DNA of 64,000 bases, from positions 124,001 to 188,000 of the forward strand of contig JADLZK010009265.1 in NCBI GenBank assembly GCA_015847255.1, written 5' to 3'. The stretch is from Hyparrhenia diplandra (taxonomy: Eukaryota > Streptophyta > Magnoliopsida > Poales > Poaceae). The notes under the pieces were generated by a model that ran no database searches, was not told the DNA's origin, and saw only the letters and a list, made by a program, of their open reading frames with translations. The translations under genes and the position numbers were made by a program. Within the stretch, counting starts at the first letter, position 1. Each line of letters begins with the position of its first letter. Below, piece after piece: positions 56,002-64,000 of this stretch.

Positions 56002-57135
56002 TCAGGCGTCCACGACCTCGTCGCCCTTGGACGCAATCACGAACTCCTCACGCAACGCCGGCGACACGTTGGGGAGGGTCCCGTCCACGGCGTTGGGCCT
56101 GCCCAGGGCCTTGAGCGCCAGGTGCGCCGCCTTCTGACCGGAGATCATCATGGCGCCGAACGTCGGGCCCTGCAAACATTCATCCGTTATATATTGGGAT
56201 CAGCATGAATATAGATGGATCCTAGCTAGTCCTGGATAACTTACCATCCTCGGCGCGCCGTCGATCTCGGCGACCTCCATTCCGGTGACGATCATGCCGG
56301 GCACGACCTCGCGCGTGAGGCGCACGATCTCGTCCTCGGCGGTGTTCATGTCGAGCGCCTTCATGCCAGGCACGGCGCTGATCATGCCGATGTCCTGGAG
56401 CCTCTTGACGCCCGTGGCGCCGAAGGGCCCGTCGTGGCCGCAGGAGCTGACCACCACCTTGGCCTCCATCACGTTGGGGTCCATGCACGACTGCGTGTCG
56501 TGGTTCATGGACACGAGCGCCCAGTTGGTGACCACGCCGCCGACGCGGCCCTGCTTCACGATCAGGTCCTCCACGGCGACGGCGTTGAACAGCTTCACGT
56601 TGGGGCGCGCCAGGAGCGCGCTCATGACCGTGGAGGTGAAGAGCGCGGCGTGCTTGATCACCACGTAGTCCTCGGCCTCGTCGTAGGCGATGCCCAGCTC
56701 GTCGAGGAACAGGTGCGCCGGCTTGCGCACCACCATGGCCGAGAACAGCTGCCCGCCCAGCCACGCGCCGCCGCCCGGGGACACCGACTGCTCCACGATG
56801 GCGATGTTCACGGTAGGGTCCTTGGAGAGCTCGTACGCGCAGGAGAGGCCCGCGGAGCCGGCGCCCACGATGACGACGTCGGTGTCGGCGTAGGTGATCA
56901 TGTCTGTCATGTATCTTCTGGTCATCTCCCGCGCCACGATGGACTCCTTGATGGGGCTGAACTTGAAGGAAGTCAGGTCGTAGGGCGGGTTGGACGAGGA
57001 GATGGACGCGCAGATGGGGCCGGCGGCGGCGCGAGGAGCGGCCACGACGACGGACGACGGGGCGACCCTGGCCGAAGGGAGACGGGAGCCCGCGAAGGAG
57101 GACTTGAGGAGGCTAGACGCCGCGGTGGTGGCCAT
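56002..57135 (-). CDS. THI4 (THI1): Thiamine thiazole synthase, chloroplast
   Basis: Two exons, 56,245-57,135 and 56,002-56,169, with intron 56,170-56,244 (GTAAGTT..TTTGCAG), encode 352 residues, the plant family's normal size. The enzyme makes the thiazole moiety of thiamin from NAD and glycine in the plastid stroma and gives up its own active-site cysteine sulfur, so each molecule acts once. Seen here: a transit peptide rich in Ser/Ala (MATTAASSLLKSSFAGSRLP) to about residue 45; the dinucleotide-binding motif DVVIVGAGSAGLSCAYELSK (about residue 85); GGGAWLGGQLFSAMVV; and VVSSCGHDGPFGATGVKRL, which holds the donor Cys. The C-terminal exon starts GPTFGAMMISGQKAA and ends GDEVVDA. No frame defect. 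The 5' leader is short; two Tourist-like MITEs begin about 330 bp upstream of the ATG. A TPP riboswitch is not expected in plant THI4 and none was recognised. Confidence 0.95.
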
Positions 57136-57467
57136 GGCTACCAGATCGAGCAGCGGTGTGTAGTGTGTGAGCGAGCGGATGATGAGGCTGGCTGTGGTGG
57201 ACTTGCACTGCGGTGGGGGGTTTAAGAAGGCCGGGGAGTGATCACAAGACGACGGAGGCGCTGCAACGGCAACAAATATCTTGGCTGGCGCCATGCATGT
57301 GGCCTACGTGTTAGCAGATGGGGCATGGTTGGTCACGGACGGACGGGCACTCTGGGATGGCTGGCAGCAGCGTGGCACCCACCTGTATCAGCTGCTGCAT
57401 GCAGATATTTTGGAGGGGGAATTGATTAGAGAAGCGTGTATACTTTTGGAGATGTAATTACGGGTTA

Positions 57468-57676
57468 GGGCACTCACAATGCAGACTTTATAATATAGTC
57501 TAAAACTATTAATTATAACGTAGATTTGGAGTCCAAATAAGACTTGGAGTCTTGTTTTTTCTTCCTCTCTCTTCCATAAATATACTATCACATCAGTGTC
57601 ACATCAGCAAAGTGCAATAAATATTATGGTAATAAATATGTTTAGACTCGTGATAGAATCTATATTGTGAGTGCCC
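57468..57676. mobile_element. Tourist-like MITE 1 (PIF/Harbinger)
   Basis: The termini GGGCACTCACAATGCAGA and TCTATATTGTGAGTGCCC are inverted copies. Flanking TTA occurs on both sides (57,465-57,467 and 57,677-57,679). 209 bp. The 3-bp TTA/TAA duplication is diagnostic of PIF/Harbinger. Confidence 0.85.
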
Positions 57677-57720
57677 TTATAGTACTAATAGTTAGCTGTT
57701 AATCATAAAGCTAATAGTTA

Positions 57721-58075
57721 GCTGCAGTCCCAATGGAAGAAACTACACGCTTTCCATAGCAAAATAAATCCTCCATAGAAATCACTCTTCACAGTGGTTG
57801 TGTCTTCGAGTAATAGTTGTTCTATGTTTCTCTCCAATTTCACCAATGGGGAGAGTTGCATTGACCTCATAGAAACCGGTGGTTTCTCCTCAATGGTAAA
57901 TTCATGGTTTCTTGTGCATTGGGTCAAGAGTAGACATGGTTTTCTCTGAAGAAACTATTTCTATAATTTGTGCTCTCTTTCCTCATTAATTAGGCTTCTA
58001 CATCATCATTTTACTTAGTTGACAAGCTATTTAATAGAGATAGAAACTATCATTAATGCTCCATTGGGAGTGCCC
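57721..58075. mobile_element. Tourist-like MITE 2 (PIF/Harbinger)
   Basis: The termini GCTGCAGTCCCAATGGAAG and CTCCATTGGGAGTGCCC are imperfect inverted copies. TTA flanks both sides (57,718-57,720 and 58,076-58,078). 355 bp with AT-rich interior. It lies 44 bp from the first. Confidence 0.75.
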
Positions 58076-58470
58076 TTATTGGTTACCATCGATTCATTCT
58101 ATGAATCATAAAGCTAATAGCTAGCTGTTATACTAATGGAGTAAATGTATTGATTGGCTCCTTATTGGTGGTTACCATTGATAGATGTAGTCATGTAGAG
58201 ACGATTCACTTCATAACTTGTTGATCCTCGCCGATTTAGATATTTTCCGTTCTCCAAACATGACTTCCGCAGCGGCACCACCGACGGTAGTTTTGGCGTC
58301 TCCGTACCCCTATGTTACCGCGGATACTCCAAGGGAGGTGGCGTATCCGTATCCGATACTCGCTCTGGAACGTGGATCTGGATACTTGGATACATCATTT
58401 TAGTGGGTTTTCTTTTGAGAAAGTGCGTATCCGTGTATCCATACGGATACCCGCATTCGCACTCTCGTGT
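58076..58470. other. Spacer with GGATAC motif cluster
   Basis: CGTATCC/GGATAC and similar motifs recur from 58,318 to 58,452, alternating strands. Similar ATCCGTATCC-rich text is common in grass repeats. No gene. Confidence 0.35.
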
Positions 58471-59629
58471 AACATAGCCCGTACCTCTGGGCGTCCTTCC
58501 CGAGGGCGGTCGGGGCGACCCACCGCGCCGCCAAGAGCCCTCGCCGGCCACAACCTGGCCGCCATCGCTGCCCCTCCGGTGGCGGTGGCGCCCGCCCTAC
58601 CCACGGCACCTCTCATCCCTCTCTCCATCTCCCCTCCTCTCCGTGAACAAAGTCGGGCGCTGAAAGATGGCGATGGCGGCGACGAGCGGCGGCAGGAGCG
58701 TGGATCCATGCCCTCCGCCACGGATCGGCGATTTCACGCCTGTCCGCGGTGGCGCGGCGTCGTGGCGCGAAGGAGCCTCAACTCCCTACCGACCACCGCC
58801 CCGGTGATGATCGGCGCATCTGGCGCCACCCGGCGGTGGCGGCGCCCCGCCCGACCCGGCCGGGCGGCGAGCCCGGGCGCGGCGGCGGGCGGCAGACGGG
58901 CGGGCTTTCGTCGCGGATTTCCACCTCGCCGGGCCTCGCGTGCGTGGCAGGGCGACTCTAGCCGGCCAAGCCCTCGCAATGGGCGGGGACCGGGTGGCTG
59001 ACGACCGGACGGACTCGGGGGCGCCTCCACCGCCGCCGGCGCGCCTAACGCGCCGCGGCCGAGGGCCCTATTGCGGCGGCGAATGGCGGCGTGCGGGGGT
59101 CGCATTTAGACCCGGCGCCGCCCGCGTTGCTCCGAGGCGCCGCAGGCGGCTTTGGCGTCCACATCAAGGGCGTTGTGCTCGGATCACTGCCGTCCACATC
59201 AAGGTTGCCTCATTGCGGTGGTGATGACTTCTGCCGATCATCTACGGCATATCGTCGTCTGCGGGGTTCGGCTTGGATGTGCTTTTGGGGAACTTAGATT
59301 ACGGGTGGCTTTGTGCGGGCGGGCACGGGCGGCGATGATGAGTCGGCGTCATATTCCCCTTGGGCGTCATTTGTAATTTTCTTCCTTGCGAAAGTCTTCC
59401 GAGCCTGCTTGATGCGACATTCGAGACTCGCTGCGGCGTGAAAAGCAAGCCAAAGGGCGCCCTCTCGCTGATCAAATAGAAGGTCGAAGCATTTATATCG
59501 TTTCGTTGTATTGTCTAGTCGATGTATAAGACTATGACTTTTTCTCTCTTTTTTTTTTTTCTTTTTAACTTTTTGGTGTGTACATCTGCGGATGTAGAGG
59601 CCGGATTTGATATCCATTATTAAAAAGTC
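58471..59629 (+). mobile_element. GC-rich segment with LINE-like 3' tail
   Basis: A very GC-rich 5' half (58,490-59,130) is followed by TTTTGGTGTGTACATCTGCGGATGTAGAGGCCGG at about 59,570-59,604, which resembles the 3' UTR of grass LINEs as I recall it, and then TTAAAAAG. The layout (GC-rich head, A-rich end, no RT) parallels the insert at 49,821-51,757. Long frames on both strands are composition artefacts. No target duplication was found. Confidence 0.35.
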
Positions 59630-60066
59630 AGTAAAAATATCCTCTGTGGTGGTAGTCTCAACATCATCCACTTGTCAGGTGTATCATCGTATCTTTGTAT
59701 CTCCGTTTTGGGTGTTAGTTACCACATCATTTTCAAATATATATGTCTATAATACGTTCTTGATTTTCAGAAAGTACTCCGCTAAATTGTGACCGTTCAA
59801 GTACCTATCATGTGTCATAAACAAGTCCCACCACCTGCAAGAAAGACGATGCCATGCAACCAAGACGCAAGACACAACGCAAGCTCATGTGTAATTTCCA
59901 CTATCTTGGCACAAATTATTTACCGTGCGTGGCGTCATGATCATGCATGCTTTCTTTGGTCCCCAATCAATTGGAAAAATCTGCACTGCACTACAAAATA
60001 GGCTACGTCCGAGTCCGATCACCTCAAATATCTGCGCCACATAATATTTGGCCCCATATGATTCGT
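59630..60066. other. Spacer, nothing supported
   Basis: No recognisable gene. The minus-strand frame 59,885-60,235 has no domain and overlaps a duplicated repeat. Confidence 0.35.
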
Positions 60067-61070
60067 GAAAGCGACCTTGCATCCAGAGGCCTTTCCTATG
60101 AAAGGATGAGCCTTTCCTTTCCCTGCCTATGTTGTTGTGATCCTTGTAATGGAGAATGGAGATCCAGATCTTTCGGACCACACTGTCCCATGATTTTGAC
60201 ATTGCATTGGATACTTCATCTGGACACATCATCAAGCATGATGAGGGGCGTTTGAATGAATGGTAATAACTAGATTTAAAATAACTGATGAATTAGTTAC
60301 TTATATTATTTGTTTTGGGACTGCCTATCAATTTGAGGGGTGTACTTTCTAAAAATATTAACAATTTAAGTTGAAATTTTAAGTTCTGAAAACTCTCCAT
60401 TTTGCTTTTTTGGTTTGCCATTGAATCCAAATCACCATCTTGATCCCATGCCCTTTGACACCATAGTTAATTAAGATCCTATTTAGATTCGTATAGAGCT
60501 AATAGTTAACTGTTAATAAATAATTCTTTAAATCTTAAATAGTTCTCACTAATTTTTAGCTGAATATCAGGTAAAAAGTATTTTATAAAATATTAAATTA
60601 ACCAGCTAATAGTTAGCTATTAGTTAAATTTATAGCTAACTATGAAAGCGACATCGCATCCAGAGGCCTTTCAGATGAAAGGATGAGGAGGTTGTTGTCC
60701 ACCTTTCCTTTCCCTGCCGATGTTGTGATCCTTGTATTGGAGATCTAGATCTTTCGGACCACTGTCCAAAAGATATTGACATTGATATTTCATCAGGACG
60801 CATCAAGCATGAGAGCGACGTCTAACTGCTATGACTAGATTATACTAATAATAAATTACTTAATCATTTACTCTAGCTTGATGAAATACTGAATTGTCTA
60901 AATAAATTATGGATTAGTTTAGGGATTGCCTATCAATTTGAGCTAAAATTTTTAGGATTACAATTTAGGACTACAAAAAAATGTACCCAAAACTTTTTTT
61001 TTTTTTTCCGTATAATCCAAATCGGCATCTTAATCCCATACACATTGACAACATAGTTGATACTAATAAT
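60067..61070. repeat. Diverged direct duplication, two copies of about 420 bp
   Basis: Copy 1 (60,067-60,490) and copy 2 (60,644-61,070) share, in order, GCATCCAGAGGCCTTTC, ATGAAAGGATGAG, TTTCCTTTCCCTGCC, GATCCTTGTA, GATCTTTCGGACCAC, ATTGCCTATCAATTTGAG (or GACTGCCTATC) and AATCC..ATC..CATCTTGATCCCAT. Offset is 577 bp. AGCTAATAGTTA-rich text between the copies (60,500-60,640) looks like a separate MITE. Confidence 0.7.
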
Positions 61071-62051
61071 TAAATCCAAAGTTCCAAACAGATCCATCTA
61101 ATTGTGAATTGAATACCAACTAATAACATCTTACTAAGCAGATCAAATCAGCTAATTGTTAGTTGTTAATGTTTGCTATATGATCTATAGCTACCTCACT
61201 TTAGGTTGTATTTCGATCCAATTGAATACCAATAATCAAAGGATTTTTTTATAGTAACTTGCTAAACTATTGGCAAGATCTTTTTTAAAAGTAATTTGCT
61301 AGAGTATCATAATAACATCTGAGATTTCCATACAGCCTTACAAAATGGCCAAAACCATCTCGTAACACCTAAAAAAGAGCTAAAACATGGTTTTGAATTT
61401 TGATTGCTTTCCAAAAATGTATTGGTTGAAAAAGTTCCTCCAAGAGTATTTTGTTCTCTCACCGTTAGACATGTAAAAGGGAGAGCAAATATAAAACACA
61501 AGAACCTCAAATGCCCTTCGGACGCCCCTACAATGGCTTGAGAACACAAGCTATGTCTATTCTCAACAAACATGACTTCATAATTTGATATGGTAATTAA
61601 CACAAAGATATCAAGTACAAGATCAAGCATATCAAACCAATAGTTTTAGACAATGTGCACCCGAAAATCAAAGAGACACTATCCCGAAGGAGGGAGGAGG
61701 TGATGGCGACTAGGGTTTCGATTGCGCCCAAGCCACTCATGACCGACCGACCGAGCCATGGTGTGGGAGGAGGAGAAAGATTGTCGAAATGTCTCCAGAC
61801 AACTGATTCTTTTTTTTTTTTGAAAGATGCAGGTTTATTTTGTAAAATGTGAAGCGACAGATTTCAACATACCAATGCGCCACCAATTCTCTAAAGGGAA
61901 CATCAAACCAACCCCTGTGTGCAAACCATGCAAAAGTGTGATTAAGGATGTGCGGTTAAGTGTAAATTACTTAAGCCCCTCGTGTCTATTGGATCAACAT
62001 CCTATAACCCAAATTAGAAGTTTGGATATGTTGCCTTTTTTTGGTGGCTGC
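61071..62051. other. Spacer left of the solo LTR
   Basis: AT-rich with TAATTGTTAGTTGTTAATG-type repeats near 61,140. No gene supported. Confidence 0.4.
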
Positions 62052-63487
62052 TGTAACAGAACCTCCTAATTACTGGGCCCACCTGCACCTGTCATTGTCC
62101 CAAAGACCTCAGACAGTAGTGCAGATGCACCCAATAACTTAAGAAGCCTGTCGAGTGTCATCGGAAACCCCGATTACACTACTCATACCAGGATCAACAA
62201 AGGAGTAGCTACAACATTACAACATTTATTACAAAAATATAGATCAGAGTGCGAAAGAATAATAACATTAATTTTACAAAATGTGAGTAAGTTACATTTG
62301 AGTAAACTTAACTTAATTGCGGAAGCTAGGTAGAACTGGAAGATAAACCAGATCATATCGTGCCCACCGACATAACCTTGGTTAAACAACACGAGTCAGT
62401 ACCTGCAACAGGGGTTAACAAACCCCGAAAGTGCGGAGTACTCAACAAGACTTACCCGACTAAAGAAAATAGGAGAAGACTCAGGAATGTTGGTCTAATA
62501 GGATTCAAGGTAAGGCTTTTAGCAGGAATCAAGGACTCTTTTTGCAGAAAAGCTTACTAGTAATGAATCCTTACTTTCAATATTTTAATTCCAATTAAGT
62601 TTCTCACCTACTCTAGGTGATCTTACACTAGAGCACACACTTCTTAGATATTCCATCACTTATTCCATCTCTTCATTGTTTCATAATTAATCTACGATAT
62701 AAGTCGGAAACCGAGTCTCCATATCCAGAAGCACGGCGATTTTGAAACCGATTAACCCATTTGGGAGTTCTTTCCACACGACATATGTAGCACCTAAGCT
62801 TGCATATATCAACCTTTTCTTGGATACTCAAAACGGAACCGCGTCCTACGCCACCCGAGAGCACAGTACACCTCACACCCGGGGAATCTAACCCACGGGC
62901 ATCCAAGACTTTAACCCACGAGTGTACACGCTACTCCCTCCATCTCTCCACTCCCAGTGCGCGGTTGTATGTTTCCGATTTGACACCCCCAAGATCGGGC
63001 TTACCGGAGTATGTGGTCAGTACTAGTTTCGACTGACCTGGGGTGACACCCAGGCAGACGTGCCATTGGCCAAAAGACCTCAGGCGCAGATTGCGTTCCA
63101 TAGTCTCGGTTACACAGGCCTACACGCTTCGGTCCTTAATCAACAAGCCGGAAATACTACACTGAGACTCCATTCTTAGTGCAAATTACCCGACCGGTCT
63201 CAATTTCAATACCATATCCCAGTATGGTTTCATCATATAACATCCTTGTTCATCAAAAAAAGATCTACAAACTAGCTTTTGGAAGTTTTGTCAAATTTTG
63301 CTTAGATTTTGAAATATGAAAAAGGGGGTAAAAGAGGTTTTAGAAACTAGGGTTTCCGACAAGGGGGGTAACTTTCGGATTTTGATTCTTTTCGCATCTT
63401 TTCGACCGACAACGTAACCAAACATAAAATAAATTTATTTTTGTCCAATCCATTGCTTAAGCGGTAAATAACACACGGGGTGTTACA
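62052..63487 (-). mobile_element. Solo Ty3/gypsy-type LTR with near-perfect TSD
   Basis: The outer ends TGTAACAGAACC (62,052) and GGGGTGTTACA (63,487) give the inverted terminal pair TGTAACA/TGTTACA. Flanks GCTGC (62,047-62,051) and GCTAC (63,488-63,492) match at four of five bases. I read it on the minus strand, starting TGTAACACCCCGTGTG, a common gypsy LTR start. 1436 bp. No internal sequence. Confidence 0.7.
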
Positions 63488-63492
63488 GCTAC

Positions 63493-64000
63493 AAACTCAA
63501 GTGGGTTTAAAACCACCCCGATTTAGCGATGGGTTTTCGCCAGTTGGGAATTACTAGATTTTGGGCTTTTTTTGGCAATATTAGAAAAGAAAATATAGGC
63601 TCATGATCCTAACAAAAAGTGTACCAATATCTAAATTAGGTACTTTCTTTGTGAATTTGTTAGTTTATCCAGACATGTCCGTTTATCCAGACATGTCTTT
63701 CATTCCTTCCTAGGCTGTTAGTGTAAGAATTGACAACATGACCTTTTAAATAATTGATGAGTTGTGATAAAATTTTATTCGACATTAAGGTGCATTGAAA
63801 ATGCAAATAACTCCACTAATAAAGTTTACAAAAAACAAAACGCTTTGGTGTATCAAAATGAATGTTACAATCTTCATTTTTCATAACATCAAAAAATTAT
63901 AAAGAAAAATATACTTTGTAAATAAATTCTATAAAAGGATCATGGTTCTACGATTTGATTAATGGTCTTTCAAGAAATCATATTAATAAATGGCTGAATC
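63493..64000. other. Spacer at window end
   Basis: AT-rich sequence with no gene. A short tandem TTTATCCAGACATGTC occurs twice at 63,664-63,697. Confidence 0.4.

Noticed and set aside
56434..57225. 263-codon plus-strand frame opposite THI4
   Set aside because: Antisense shadow of a GC-rich exon, His/Val/Gly-rich, no domain.
58312..59224. Open frames in the GC-rich 58.3-59.2 kb block, including a 229-codon one
   Set aside because: Frames on both strands with no recognisable motif. Composition explains them.

Overview
This is nuclear DNA of a flowering plant, almost certainly a grass (Poaceae). The plant genes have canonical GT..AG introns. Several have very GC-rich 5' exons, as grass genes typically do. 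They sit among LTR retrotransposons, LINE fragments and short MITEs with CTCCCTCCGTCCC or GGCACTCACAAT ends. The thiazole synthase is grass-like. I cannot name the species from the sequence alone.

Layout. 1-4.8 kb: 3' part of an FKBP/TPR peptidyl-prolyl isomerase gene (+). 5.6-6.9 kb: DUF247 gene (-) whose central third is out of frame. 7.5-28.9 kb: a transposon nest. A gag-only Ty1/copia element (about 9,313-28,880) has two solo LTRs in its 5' LTR. One of these holds a complete 9.8-kb Ty3/gypsy Athila/Tat-type element (11,332-21,151) with a perfect 5-bp target duplication. The other holds a further solo LTR (22,591-24,127), also with a perfect duplication. 29.7-32.4 kb: an orphan proline/alanine-rich protein with a cysteine-rich tail (+). 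34.0-37.5 kb: intact five-exon DUF866 (CXXC zinc-binding) gene (-). 38.0-38.8 kb: LINE RNase H remnant. 39.65-40.13 kb: small acidic single-exon gene (-). 40.9-45.5 kb: a 4.1-kb gypsy LTR with about 450 bp of collapsed internal sequence. 45.8-49.7 kb: LTR fragment, MITE and CACTA-like debris. 49.75-53.5 kb: a decayed cytochrome P450 (+). Its 5' leader is split by a 1.94-kb poly(A)-tailed retroposon that carries twelve copies of a hairpin-forming repeat. 55.0-55.6 kb: LINE RT fragment fused to a fragment of THI4 exon 2. 56.0-57.1 kb: intact thiamine thiazole synthase THI4/THI1 (-). 57.5-58.1 kb: two Tourist-like MITEs upstream of it. 58.5-59.6 kb: GC-rich LINE-tail-like segment. 60.1-61.1 kb: diverged direct duplication. 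62.05-63.49 kb: solo LTR.

The genes do not form a functional cluster. They are ordinary single-copy-looking plant genes separated by transposon blocks. The signals most worth following are: (i) the repeat at 51.07-51.5 kb, where two stem versions (GGCGG/CCGCC and GGTGG/CCACC) keep pairing; (ii) the retroposon insertion into the P450 leader; (iii) the multi-layer LTR nest, whose two master elements both lack visible pol; (iv) a 64-bp tandem duplication that copies a splice acceptor of the DUF866 gene; and (v) the LINE-THI4 fragment junction. All coordinates come from reading the sequence by eye. No alignment or database search was run.
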